A stretch of DNA of 37,948 nt from Sphingomonadales bacterium UBA6174. GTDB lineage: Bacteria > Pseudomonadota > Alphaproteobacteria > Sphingomonadales > Sphingomonadaceae. Of the stretch, positions 1-7,991 are shown piece by piece (position 1 is the stretch's first letter; every line of letters begins with the position of its first letter). The DNA lies in the NCBI GenBank assembly GCA_002422945.1, contig DITW01000007.1, positions 1 to 37,948 of the forward strand, written 5' to 3'. The translations under genes were made by a program, and so were the position numbers. The notes beneath the pieces are model-generated. The model saw only the letters and a list, made by a program, of their open reading frames with translations. It was not told where the DNA came from and searched no databases.

Positions 1-20
1 AAATCCTACTCCCGCAACCA
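1..20 (+). tRNA. 3' end of a tRNA, probably initiator tRNA-fMet (partial)
   Basis: The window begins inside what reads as the 3' part of a tRNA: the end of the T loop, the 3' T-stem strand, an acceptor strand TCCCGCA, a discriminator A and an encoded CCA. The ending CCCGCAACCA is characteristic of bacterial initiator tRNA-fMet. A terminator hairpin follows within 25 bases, as expected for a tRNA transcript. The anticodon lies outside the window, so the identity is an inference. Confidence 0.6.
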
Positions 21-42
21 ACACCCACTTACACACACCAAC

Positions 43-65
43 AAAGCCACCCTCGGGTGGCTTTT
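43..65 (+). terminator. Rho-independent terminator after the tRNA
   Basis: A 9-bp stem, AAAGCCACC pairing with GGTGGCTTT, closes on the tetraloop CTCG and runs into T-rich sequence. It lies 22 bases past the tRNA CCA end and most likely ends that transcript. Confidence 0.75.
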
Positions 66-325
66 GGCGTTTTAGCGACACCCGCAACGTGCAGGCGATA
101 TGCCAGAGCGCGGCACGACGCAAATACCCCCAAACAATATGCCTGACACCAAGGTGGCAATCAGTCGGGTTAGCATCAATAAACAGGGTAGCGGATACAC
201 CAAACTGCCTGCCTCAGGCGTGTAGATCTTCTCTTCCACCATCGAGCGGTCCTGCGTACCTGCATCTGAGGCGCTGTTCACATCATAGGCCACCGACCGG
301 GCCTCGACCACTTGATCTGCAAGCA
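66..325. other. Non-coding or degraded stretch with a weak small ORF
   Basis: No convincing gene is seen. A leftward frame with a GTG start at 326 could encode 84 residues, with a hydrophobic patch around residues 43-70, but it matches no family I recognise and ends in basic, low-quality sequence. An overlapping rightward frame is equally unconvincing. The stretch may hold the remnant of a gene lost when the catabolic block was placed next to the tRNA. Confidence 0.3.
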
Positions 326-344
326 CTGTAACAAAGTGTTACAG
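326..344. promoter_or_regulatory. Perfect 8-bp-arm palindrome, possible repressor operator
   Basis: CTGTAACAAAGTGTTACAG consists of two perfect 8-base arms around AAG. Its size and symmetry resemble operators of TetR-family repressors. No intact gene starts next to it: to the right is only the 3' end of the MFS gene and to the left only a doubtful small ORF. It may be an orphan operator. Confidence 0.4.
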
Positions 345-493
345 ACTGCAAAATCCGTGCGATATGCGGCGGAGCTGTTCAAAACTCGACATGAGTGGTG
401 GGGGGCATGAAAGCAGTCGGACCTGATAATCAAACATCCGGTCCTGACGCTCAAATATGATGAAGATGGCCAGTTGGATTTAATCGCCCGGTC

Positions 494-1831
494 TCAATGT
501 GCGAGGTCAAGTCGGGTGCGTTCATGAAACCGAATGACCATGCTGAACAGGAGGCTCGCCGGTCCAACTGCCAGCGCGCCGACGGCGGCCAATGCGGCAG
601 ACAGCGGATGGGTGAAACCTGCAAATACATGATCGCTGAATAATCCGACGGCCAAGGGGCCAAGGCCGGTGCCGAGTAGCGCCGAGGCAAGACCGAGCAG
701 GGCCACGCATTGTGCGCGCAGATGCGGCGGCGCGATGAACTGGAACGGGAGGGACGCGAGACCGACGACTGAACTGGTCAGGAAAATTGCCGCTGCGATG
801 CAGGCGAACTGTGACCACAGGCTGGGCATTAATGGCGCAGCGATTGACGCCGGCAGCAGTAGCAACGTCCCCAGTCGCATGAAGCGCATCGTGCGTCCGG
901 CCATGTCGCCCGCGCCGCGTCCGACAATCGCCCCGGCGATCAATGTACCCGCACCGCCCGCGATCAAATAGATCGGGCCAAATAACGGTCCGATCGTTTG
1001 TTCGTTCAACCCTTGCGACCGCATGATCGCGGCAGGCATCCATGAAATATGGGCGTTGAACACCATCACGATCAATGAGGTCGCGACCATGTAAAGGCCG
1101 CACACTCGCCAATTCAGCAGGATAAAACCGGCTAGTTCGCGGGTTGCGCTCTTGCGCACAGCGGCGGGGGCGGTGGTGCGGGGGTCGGTGAGCAGGAATA
1201 CCGCACCTGCCAGCAATAAGCCGGGCGCGCCGACAATCATGAACAACAACTGCCACCGTTCCAGCGTCCCCACGCCCGGGAAGGTGGGCATGGTCATGCC
1301 ATCGAGCCAGCCATAAAGCGCACCGCCGCCCAGCAAGGCGATGCCGCCGCCCACGAACGGCGCGAGCATGAAAATCGATGTCGCGCGGGCAAGCCGTTTG
1401 GGATCGAACATGTCGGCCATCATCGTCAATGCGCTTGGCGGCAGGCCCGCTTCGCCTGCTGCCACGCCAATACGGGCGATTAGCATGTGCAGGAAATGGG
1501 AGGCAAAGCCGCAGAGCATCGTCATCAGGCTCCAGATGGCGATGCAACTGCCCATGATCTTTGGGCGACTGCCACGGTCGGCGAGGCGGGCGAGGGGGAG
1601 CGTGGCCGCGACATAGAAGAGCGAAAAACTCACCCCTTGCATCAGGCCCATTTGCGTGTCGCTCAGACCGAGCGTCGCCTTGATCGGGCCAACCAGCAGG
1701 CTGATAATCTGCCGATCAACATAGGACAAAGTGAAGCAGATCGTCAGCAGTAGCGCCACCGGCCAAGCCCGGGCGGTGGGTATATAGGGGGAGGCCTCGC
1801 CCGCAGGGGCAATCGCCGGCGCTACCGCCAT
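494..1831 (-). CDS. MFS transporter, spinster-like
   Basis: This 445-residue inner-membrane protein has the hydrophobic profile of a 12-helix major facilitator. Near residue 36 it has SYVDRQI, followed by a loop and the segment LARLADRGSRP (about residues 100-110), the conserved helix 2-3 loop of the family. The sequence resembles the spinster-like MFS proteins that sphingomonads often place beside degradative genes. The ATG is preceded by AGAGGA. It is the last gene of the leftward operon, 63 bases after the enoyl-CoA hydratase, so uptake or export of the pathway substrate or an intermediate is a reasonable inference. The actual substrate cannot be told. Confidence 0.88.
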   Translation of the reverse strand: MAVAPAIAPAGEASPYIPTARAWPVALLLTICFTLSYVDRQIISLLVGPIKATLGLSDTQMGLMQGVSFSLFYVAATLPLARLADRGSRPKIMGSCIAIWSLMTMLCGFASHFLHMLIARIGVAAGEAGLPPSALTMMADMFDPKRLARATSIFMLAPFVGGGIALLGGGALYGWLDGMTMPTFPGVGTLERWQLLFMIVGAPGLLLAGAVFLLTDPRTTAPAAVRKSATRELAGFILLNWRVCGLYMVATSLIVMVFNAHISWMPAAIMRSQGLNEQTIGPLFGPIYLIAGGAGTLIAGAIVGRGAGDMAGRTMRFMRLGTLLLLPASIAAPLMPSLWSQFACIAAAIFLTSSVVGLASLPFQFIAPPHLRAQCVALLGLASALLGTGLGPLAVGLFSDHVFAGFTHPLSAALAAVGALAVGPASLLFSMVIRFHERTRLDLAH

Positions 1832-1894
1832 GTGTATTATCCTCTCACTCGCCGTGTCTGTTGCACAGTCGATTCAATTTGATCGCGCGATATT

Positions 1895-2686
1895 TTAGTT
1901 GCCCTGCCACACCGGTGCGCGGCGTTCAACGAAAGCACGCGGGCCTTCGTGAAAATCATGCGTCTTGATCAAACGGGCGACGGCCTCGTCAGTCATAGCG
2001 ATCAGCTCTTCTTCGGTCCGCTCGATAGAGGCGCGGCCAATGGCAAGGCTCTCGCGCACAGAGAGCGGCGCGTTAGTGCAAATGCGCTGCGCATATTCGA
2101 CTGCGGTCGAGACGACCTGATCTTCCGCCACCACGGCATTGACCAATCCCCAATGGGCGGCACGTTCGGCGGTGATCGGATCGCCGGTCGCGAGCATTTC
2201 AAGCGCGATGCCGCGCGGGATGTGGCGGGCGAGGCGATAGGCGCCACCGGCCCCGGCGATCAGGCCGCGCTTGACTTCCGGCAGGCCGAACAATGTCGTG
2301 TCGGCGCACACGCGGATATCACAGGCCAGCGAGATTTCCAGCCCGCCCCCCATTGCCGTGCCGCGCACCGCTGCAATCCATGGCTTGGCGCGCTTGCTAT
2401 CGACAAAACCCGCAAAGCCGCCATCTTTTGTCACCAATTCCTGACCGCGACCGGCGGCGGCTTCGGCGAGATCAGCCCCGGCGCAGAATACCGCACCGCC
2501 CGACGAGGTGATGATCGTGACCCAGATGTCCGGATCGGCCTCGGTCGCCTTGACGATGGAATCGATGGTCCGGGCCATTTCGGCATTGATCGCGTTGCGC
2601 TTGGCAGGACGATCAAGCGTGACGATGGCGATATGGTCGTCGCGCTTTTCGAAATGAACCAGATCGGAAATGAGGGGAGCGGTCAT
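1895..2686 (-). CDS. Enoyl-CoA hydratase/isomerase (crotonase) family protein
   Basis: A 263-residue crotonase-fold enzyme of normal family length. The oxyanion-hole segments are visible as CAGADL (residues 68-73) and AMGGG (111-115). Both acidic residues that act in water addition in rat mitochondrial enoyl-CoA hydratase have counterparts: Glu117 (GGGLE) and Glu137 (GLPEV). True hydratase activity is therefore plausible, not only an isomerase or hydrolase variant. The ATG was chosen because AAAGGAGAA lies just upstream; a TTG 27 bases earlier is open but would place that ribosome site inside the gene. It follows the SDR by 23 bases. Confidence 0.9.
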   Translation of the reverse strand: MTAPLISDLVHFEKRDDHIAIVTLDRPAKRNAINAEMARTIDSIVKATEADPDIWVTIITSSGGAVFCAGADLAEAAAGRGQELVTKDGGFAGFVDSKRAKPWIAAVRGTAMGGGLEISLACDIRVCADTTLFGLPEVKRGLIAGAGGAYRLARHIPRGIALEMLATGDPITAERAAHWGLVNAVVAEDQVVSTAVEYAQRICTNAPLSVRESLAIGRASIERTEEELIAMTDEAVARLIKTHDFHEGPRAFVERRAPVWQGN

Positions 2687-2709
2687 CGGCTTATCTTCTC
2701 CTTTGATAT

Positions 2710-3510
2710 TCAAGATTCAGGCATTTGCCCGACGATGCAGGCGGTGCCGCGATCGAGGTTGAGGGTGGTGCCGTTCAGGTCGCTCGATTCATCGCTGGCG
2801 AGAAACAGCACCGCATTGGCGACGGCGAAAGGCGAACCCATCGCCACCTTGGGCCGCTGTTCGGCGGGAATGCCTGCGAAGCTCTGTTCCAGCGATGCAT
2901 GGACCATCGGCGATTCCGCGACATGCGGCAGGATCGCGTTGCAACGGATGCGGTCGCCCTGATTCAGGCAATGAATCGCGACGGATCGGGTCAGCGCCAG
3001 CACCGCGCCTTTGGACGCTGTATAGGCCGCGCCATTGGGGAATCCCTGTTGGGCGGCGGTGGAGGAGACGTTGATGATCGATCCGCCGCCGCTGGCGCGC
3101 ATCGCCGGGATGCAGTGCTTGATGCCGAGGAAGGTGCCTTCGACATTGATCGACTGAACGAAGCGCCAGTCCTCCAGCGTTGCCTCTTCGATATGCGCGC
3201 GTTTCAGCACGCCCGCATTATTGACCAGCACATCGAGCCGTCCGAACTGCGCCATGATGCGCGCAACCAGATCGATCCATGCCTGTTCATCGCGCACATC
3301 ATGGTGGACAAACAGCGCACGTTCACCGATTTCCGCTGCCGTCGCTTCGCCTTGTGCGGCATCGACATCGGTGAGGATGACGGTCGCGCCCTCGCGCGCC
3401 ATGACGATGGCGTCCGCCTTGCCAAGGCCCATTGCCGCCCCGGTGACGATGCAGACTTTACCGGCCAGACGTTGGCCCTGGCCCTGGGGTTGGCTGATGG
3501 GTTGGCTCAT
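2710..3510 (-). CDS. SDR-family NAD(P)-dependent oxidoreductase
   Basis: A classical short-chain dehydrogenase of 266 residues. It shows the cofactor motif TGAAMGLG (23-30), an Asp at the end of the second strand (LTDVD, Asp48) that points to NAD rather than NADP, NNAG (97-100), a serine at 149/150 and the YxxxK pair Tyr163/Lys167. The chosen ATG overlaps the stop of the thiolase-like gene as ATGA, which implies coupled translation; an in-frame ATG 15 bases upstream is also possible. In this operon it probably oxidises a 3-hydroxyacyl-CoA or ring hydroxyl. That role is inferred from context. Confidence 0.9.
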   Translation of the reverse strand: MSQPISQPQGQGQRLAGKVCIVTGAAMGLGKADAIVMAREGATVILTDVDAAQGEATAAEIGERALFVHHDVRDEQAWIDLVARIMAQFGRLDVLVNNAGVLKRAHIEEATLEDWRFVQSINVEGTFLGIKHCIPAMRASGGGSIINVSSTAAQQGFPNGAAYTASKGAVLALTRSVAIHCLNQGDRIRCNAILPHVAESPMVHASLEQSFAGIPAEQRPKVAMGSPFAVANAVLFLASDESSDLNGTTLNLDRGTACIVGQMPES

Positions 3511-5033
3511 GCGGACAATGTCCATTCGGTGAAGCCGCCTGCGCCCCCGCTGCGGGCGGTGCCGGTGCGGCCAATCGGTTCTTGCCAGTCCGGGCCATTG
3601 CCACCGGTGAGTGCGGTGATCGTCAGATGATCGCTGGCGGGTACGCGGGCGACAAAGCGTTCCCCCGATGGCGTGCGGCAGACGGCGATGCCATATTCCG
3701 GTTCGCCCGAACGCAGATAGCGAATGGTATAGGTCTCCATCGTCGCCGGACCATCATAAGCGAGGATAACCTTTGGTGTCGTGCCGCGACGATGATCGGC
3801 ATCGGTCTGCACATCATAACGGACCGGAAATGTTGCGGCGTCCGGCGCATGATCGGCGACAATCATCGCATGATGCTTGGTGACGAGATCGCCATTGCCG
3901 AGCAGCAGGCCATGATGCGCGCCCGCACGGATGGTTCGGACCATGTTGACCACGGCATGGGTCATGTAATTATTGCCCGGCCCGCCGAAATAGGTGAGCC
4001 CGCCTGCGACCGTCGGCACCAGCGCCGGATCTGATCCGAGCGCCTCGCTGGCGAGCTTCGGCACACAGGGGAAGCAGCTATAGAATTCAACCGCATCGAT
4101 GTCTTCGACCTTGAGGCCGCTTTTGGCCATGGTGTCATCGAGCGAGGCCTCAATCGAGACCGAATGATCATAACGGTCGCGGTCGCGGAAATCGGCCTTG
4201 TCCCTCGCCCCGGCACCGCCCCAGACATAGACGATGCGATCATCGGCAATGCCCGCCGCCCGCGCCTTGGCCAAAGTGGTGACGATTACGGCGCCGCTTT
4301 GATTGACCGCGTCATTGGCGATCATCAGCTTATTATAGGGAAATGCGATCGGGCGATTATCCGGGGTGGCCGTCGCAATTTCTGCCGGTTGTTTGGTCGA
4401 CCTGATCCACGCCTGATCGACCTTGGCGGCGACCTGCGACATGGCGGACCAGAGCTTGCCGGTTTCCATCTGCACCGCATCATGGCTCAGGCCACGGGCT
4501 GCGCGCATCGCGTTTTCATACAGCGAATAGACGCTGGCGGCGGAATCAAAGCCGTAATGAAACATATCCATGCCGACGACATCTTCGATGACCGGACGCT
4601 GATAATCGGGATCGGGTGGGGTCCAATCGAGCGCAACGCCGCTCTTCATCGCCATGCCGACGGATCGGAATGCCTCTGCGCCGCATACTAATGCGACTTC
4701 CGGGCTGCCTGCCGCGATCCGGTTGGCGATGTCGTGGATCAGGCGTAGCGGCGTTTCGCCGCCCGCAGGGCTATGCACCGCGCGGGGCGGCTTGATGCCA
4801 AGTGCCGTGACGAATTCTGCCGCGAGATCCTTATAGGGCCAGGACAGGACATTGACGATATCGACTGAGGTGAGCTGTTCGATCCAGCCGCCGCCTGCGT
4901 CTTCATCGGCGCGTTGGGTGGCGCGAACGAGCAAATCGCGCGGTTCGAAACCGGCATGATCCGGCCCGATCCGGTCCGAAAATTCGCCAACGCCTATGAT
5001 GACGGGGGTGAGTTCAGGGGTAAGGCTGGTCAA
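3507..5033 (-). CDS. Thiolase-like protein (SCP2-thiolase/TLP1 type) without the usual cysteine
   Basis: This 508-residue protein has the thiolase fold plus a beta-rich C-terminal extension (about residues 400-500), the layout of actinobacterial thiolase-like protein 1. Where thiolases carry the acyl-accepting cysteine, it has HSPAGGETPL (87-96) with no cysteine. Other landmarks are YSCFPCVPKLASEAL and GGLTYFGGPGNNYMTHA, which replace the usual His and Cys loops. Ordinary acyl transfer is therefore doubtful. A cysteine-less thiolase fold beside a MaoC pair recalls the steroid side-chain aldolase Ltp2, so retro-aldol cleavage is an attractive but unproven role. The start is a TTG with GAGGA upstream; no nearby ATG fits. 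Confidence 0.85.
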   Translation of the reverse strand: MTSLTPELTPVIIGVGEFSDRIGPDHAGFEPRDLLVRATQRADEDAGGGWIEQLTSVDIVNVLSWPYKDLAAEFVTALGIKPPRAVHSPAGGETPLRLIHDIANRIAAGSPEVALVCGAEAFRSVGMAMKSGVALDWTPPDPDYQRPVIEDVVGMDMFHYGFDSAASVYSLYENAMRAARGLSHDAVQMETGKLWSAMSQVAAKVDQAWIRSTKQPAEIATATPDNRPIAFPYNKLMIANDAVNQSGAVIVTTLAKARAAGIADDRIVYVWGGAGARDKADFRDRDRYDHSVSIEASLDDTMAKSGLKVEDIDAVEFYSCFPCVPKLASEALGSDPALVPTVAGGLTYFGGPGNNYMTHAVVNMVRTIRAGAHHGLLLGNGDLVTKHHAMIVADHAPDAATFPVRYDVQTDADHRRGTTPKVILAYDGPATMETYTIRYLRSGEPEYGIAVCRTPSGERFVARVPASDHLTITALTGGNGPDWQEPIGRTGTARSGGAGGFTEWTLSA

Positions 5034-5077
5034 TGGCTGATCCTCTTCAGTCGTGATTTCATTTTAAGCACCGGTGG

Positions 5078-6622
5078 TCACTCAACGACCTGATCGACCG
5101 TCAATGGCCGCGCCTGCAATTCGCGGGTCAACAGCTTGCCGGTATCGGTACGGGGCAGGGTGGCGACGAATTCGACATAACGGGGCCGTTTGTAACCGGC
5201 GATGCGGGCGCGGACCCAGTCGACGACCCCGCGCGCATCCAGCGACTGGCCGGGATGGAGCGCGATCATCACCTTGACCGCCTCGCCCCAATATTCATGG
5301 GGGACGCCGAATACGACACAGTCGGCGATGGCGGGATGTTCGAACAGCACCGCCTCGACTTCCTTGGGATAGACATTCTCGCCGCCGGTCTTGATCAGTT
5401 CCTTGCTGCGGCCCATCATCGTGATCAGGCCATGCGCATCGAGCTGGACAAGGTCACCGGTGTGGAGCCAGCCGCCGCGCAAGGCTGTTTCGGTCGCCTC
5501 CGGGTTGCGCCAATAGGCGTTGAGTACGCTTGGCCCCCGGACGCATAATTCCCCGACCGCGCCGATGGGCAGCGGGTTATCATCACTATCGACAACGCGA
5601 ACATCGAATTGCGGCAATGGCCGGCCACAGGCCTTGGGGTGGCGTAGTTGTTCCGCGCCCTTGATATAGGCGATGTAATTGCCTGCCTCGGTCTGGCCAT
5701 AGCCGAGGATCGGTTCCGCACCCAATATCGCGCGCACCTCAGCCACCAGTTCCGGCGCGTGCATTCCGCCGCCCATGGTGACAAGCTGGAGAGTGAGCGG
5801 CAGCGGGTCGCTTTTTTGGGCCGCGATCATGTCTGGATAGAATTGCGGGACAACGCCCAGTGCGGTGCAGCGCAGTTCAGAGGCCATGCGGCGGGCCGCT
5901 TCGGCATTGAATTGGCGGGGCGCGATGATGATCGTCGCCCCCACCGTCAGATGCGCGAATAATAGTCCGGTGCCGCCGACATGGAACAAGGGCAGAGAGA
6001 GCAGCAGCCGCGTGTGTTCGTCGCTTTGCCACTGGCTGGCCATCGCCAGTGCGGAAATCACCTGCCCCTGTTGCGATAGCAGGCAACCCTTGGGTCGGCC
6101 CGTCGTGCCGCTGGTGTACAGCATGATCCACGGCAGTTCGGGGGCGGGGTCATCACCCGGATGGACGTCCTCATCCGCCGAGGCGATCAGCGCGTCATAG
6201 GCATCCGCTGCATTGGTTGCATCGGGTTGTTCGGCGACGATGATGATCGGCACATGCTGTGTCGCCACCGTCGCCAATGCGGCCAAGCTGTCGGACGCGA
6301 ACAATATCCGTGGTTCGGCATTGTCGATGATCCAGCCCAATTCAGGCCCGGCCAATCGCCAGTTGAGCGGCAGCAGGATCGCCCCCAATCGGGCCGCCGC
6401 AAGATATAGCTCGACCAGTGGCAGGCCGTTGACGAGCAAGGCCGCGATACGGTCGCCCGCCGCAACCCCGCGTCCGGCCAGCGCGACGGCAAGCCGTCCC
6501 ACCCGCTGATCAAGCTGGGCATAAGTGACGCGCCGTGTGCCGTCGATAATGGCATCATGGTCCGGAAAGCGCTGTGCAATCCGGCGCGACCATGCCGCCG
6601 CACTGAGCGCGGAGCCGTGCAT
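5078..6622 (-). CDS. AMP-forming acyl-CoA synthetase (ANL superfamily ligase)
   Basis: A 514-residue adenylate-forming ligase expected to activate a carboxylic acid to its CoA thioester at the cost of ATP. It shows the phosphate-binding loop YTSGTTGRPKG (169-179), YGQTEAG, the hinge region GWLHTGDL followed by GRSKELIKTGGENVYP, and the C-terminal catalytic lysine in RTDTGK (about Lys496). The ATG chosen lies two bases beyond the stop of the preceding MaoC gene; an earlier in-frame start would overlap that gene by about 45 bases. It probably makes the CoA ester used by the rest of the operon. The acid itself is unknown. Confidence 0.92.
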   Translation of the reverse strand: MHGSALSAAAWSRRIAQRFPDHDAIIDGTRRVTYAQLDQRVGRLAVALAGRGVAAGDRIAALLVNGLPLVELYLAAARLGAILLPLNWRLAGPELGWIIDNAEPRILFASDSLAALATVATQHVPIIIVAEQPDATNAADAYDALIASADEDVHPGDDPAPELPWIMLYTSGTTGRPKGCLLSQQGQVISALAMASQWQSDEHTRLLLSLPLFHVGGTGLLFAHLTVGATIIIAPRQFNAEAARRMASELRCTALGVVPQFYPDMIAAQKSDPLPLTLQLVTMGGGMHAPELVAEVRAILGAEPILGYGQTEAGNYIAYIKGAEQLRHPKACGRPLPQFDVRVVDSDDNPLPIGAVGELCVRGPSVLNAYWRNPEATETALRGGWLHTGDLVQLDAHGLITMMGRSKELIKTGGENVYPKEVEAVLFEHPAIADCVVFGVPHEYWGEAVKVMIALHPGQSLDARGVVDWVRARIAGYKRPRYVEFVATLPRTDTGKLLTRELQARPLTVDQVVE

Positions 6623-6624
6623 CG

Positions 6625-7062
6625 TCAGTCCGCCCGATCCGGCAGGCGGATGGTGCAGTCCCCGACGCACACATCTTCATCGCCATTGCGGATGACAACA
6701 TCGAGATCGACCCGCCCGTCATTCTCTGGTCCGCGCCAGACCTTCGTCACCTTTGCGATGCCCAAGATCGTATCGCCCGGATAGATTTGCCCGCGCATCG
6801 CGATCTTGCGGCGGAGCAGGAACGTCAATGGCCCCGCCCAATCGGTGACGGTGCGGTCGATCATGCTCTGATGAAACAGGGTATTGAGGAAGATGGTCTT
6901 CACGCCCTGCCGCTTGGCATAATCGGGTTCGTGATGGCCGGGCATATAGTCCCAGCCACCGGCGACATGAAGGATTGCCATCTTGTAGGTGACATCGACG
7001 GACATCACCGGCAGGTCCATGCCCTGCGTGACATCATTCCAATAAACCTGGTTGAGAGACAT
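6625..7062 (-). CDS. MaoC-family hot-dog dehydratase/hydratase, second of a pair (ChsH1-like)
   Basis: A 145-residue single hot-dog domain. It has HHEPDYAKRQG followed by IFLNTLFHQ and VTDWAGP, a pattern I associate with the MaoC subunits that pair with a PF13452-type partner, such as actinobacterial ChsH1. The canonical R-hydratase motif GDxNPxH is not present in its standard form. Its ATG shares one base with the stop of the preceding MaoC gene (TGATG), so the two are very likely made together as a heteromer that hydrates a bulky or branched enoyl-CoA. Cytoplasmic. The substrate is inferred only from the neighbourhood. Confidence 0.85.
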   Translation of the reverse strand: MSLNQVYWNDVTQGMDLPVMSVDVTYKMAILHVAGGWDYMPGHHEPDYAKRQGVKTIFLNTLFHQSMIDRTVTDWAGPLTFLLRRKIAMRGQIYPGDTILGIAKVTKVWRGPENDGRVDLDVVIRNGDEDVCVGDCTIRLPDRAD

Positions 7063-7607
7063 CAGTCGTTGGCCTTGTAACGGTAAAGGACATTGGTGGA
7101 GCGGGCGAGCAGCACATTGTGCTGGTCGCGATATTCGCTGACCGAGGTGATGAAATGGCCGGTGCCGACCTTGGTGGTTTTTTCCGGCGAAATCGCTTCC
7201 AGTCGGTCGGTCATGGTCAGCACCATGCCCGCGCGCACTGGCTCGAAAAATTCAAACTCGGTCGACACATTGATCGGCTTGTCGCCGGGCAATGGCACTT
7301 TTGCGGCCATGACCGAGATCGTGCGACGACCTTCGGGACGCCATTGCATCGGGATGGTCCAAGTCTGGAGCATCCCCGGCGGCGCCACCACACCGCCCCA
7401 ATGCTGCTGAGCAAAGGCCTCATCCCAATAGCTTTGATTGGCATCCTGCACGGCGGAGCAATAGATTTTGATCATCGGGCCGTTGACCGGGACTTCGCCG
7501 ATATTGGCTTCGGTCGTTCGACCAATCCATGTCAGCGCCTCTTCATAGGTGCCAAAAGTCAGGCCCAGCCCGCTTTCGTCGACAATATTGTCGTCGCTCA
7601 CGTTCAT
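7062..7607 (-). CDS. MaoC-like dehydratase, N-terminal-type hot-dog protein (PF13452-like)
   Basis: A 181-residue protein with one hot-dog domain of the FAS1-like/N-terminal MaoC type (central segment around VQDANQSYWDEA and VAPPGMLQTW). It is the first gene of the leftward operon. The ATG at 7607 has AGGAGAG two bases upstream; the frame is open for another 165 bases, but that part runs through the operator region and looks non-coding. Proteins of this type usually form heterodimers with a second MaoC subunit, here the next gene. Unlike steroid-pathway ChsH2 it carries no C-terminal DUF35 domain. Confidence 0.85.
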   Translation of the reverse strand: MNVSDDNIVDESGLGLTFGTYEEALTWIGRTTEANIGEVPVNGPMIKIYCSAVQDANQSYWDEAFAQQHWGGVVAPPGMLQTWTIPMQWRPEGRRTISVMAAKVPLPGDKPINVSTEFEFFEPVRAGMVLTMTDRLEAISPEKTTKVGTGHFITSVSEYRDQHNVLLARSTNVLYRYKAND

Positions 7608-7701
7608 CACTCTCCTATGGTACTTCTCTGCCTTGCTGGCAGATGAACCGATGCTGTTGCGTACAGTCTCGCTGTTGCCTTGCACTTCTCCCATTCTAAT
7701 G

Positions 7702-7717
7702 ATGACTGTCAAGTCAT
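7702..7717. promoter_or_regulatory. Operator candidate A, perfect copy
   Basis: ATGACTGTCAAGTCAT is a perfect ATGACT-N4-AGTCAT palindrome 95 bases upstream of the first MaoC gene. The same arms recur at 10120 in the opposite orientation of the spacer. It is the best candidate binding site for the adjacent TetR regulator. Confidence 0.6.
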
Positions 7718-7802
7718 AATAATAATTGCAGGGCATGCCATGGTTATTCGCGTGTTTCAGGAGGCAGGCCAACGTCCTCTCTCATAACGGCAATTTGTTA
7801 TT

Positions 7803-7818
7803 ATGACTTGGAAATCAC
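7803..7818. promoter_or_regulatory. Operator candidate B
   Basis: ATGACTTGGAAATCAC fits the shared RTGAYW-N4-WRTCAY pattern, with two transitions between its arms. It lies between copies A and C in the divergent promoter region. Confidence 0.45.
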
Positions 7819-7847
7819 CGATAGATCATGCATGGCAGCAAGGCTGT

Positions 7848-7863
7848 GTGACATGATTGTCAT
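7848..7863. promoter_or_regulatory. Operator candidate C
   Basis: GTGACATGATTGTCAT fits the RTGAYW-N4-WRTCAY pattern with five of six arm positions symmetric. It lies nearest to tetR and could mediate autoregulation. Confidence 0.45.
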
Positions 7864-7954
7864 CGCGAGGGCGTCATCATGCCGTGGTGCCGCTTGGTTG
7901 ATCGGTGCGGCATGAATAGTTATGCAGAAGATAATGACTGGATATAGTGACTGG

Positions 7955-7968
7955 GCCGATTAATCGGC
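7955..7968. promoter_or_regulatory. Perfect 14-bp palindrome in the tetR leader
   Basis: GCCGATTAATCGGC is perfectly symmetric and lies 24-37 bases before the tetR ATG. Its sequence is unrelated to the 16-bp motif. It could be a second operator or a short hairpin in the leader. Its presence also argues against starting the protein at the GTG at 7947. Confidence 0.35.
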
Positions 7969-7991
7969 GGCGGGAAAGGAACGGGGTGGAA

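Larger units (their letters stand above)
7608..7991. promoter_or_regulatory. Divergent promoter region between the MaoC operon and tetR
   Basis: This 384-base gap holds the promoters of the leftward operon and of the rightward tetR. It contains three copies of a 16-bp partly palindromic motif (7702, 7803, 7848) and a separate perfect 14-bp palindrome at 7955. It is AT-richer than the flanking genes. No RNA gene or credible small protein was seen in it. Confidence 0.7.

Noticed and set aside
522..1547. Long minus-strand frame of 341 codons inside the MFS gene
   Set aside because: It overlaps the MFS coding sequence in another frame and is Arg/His/Pro-rich with no domain, as expected of a GC-rich shadow frame.
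7927..7952. Direct repeat of TGACTGG/GTGACTGG near 7934-7954 as a further operator copy
   Set aside because: The halves are in the same orientation and do not form the N4-spaced palindrome of the other copies.
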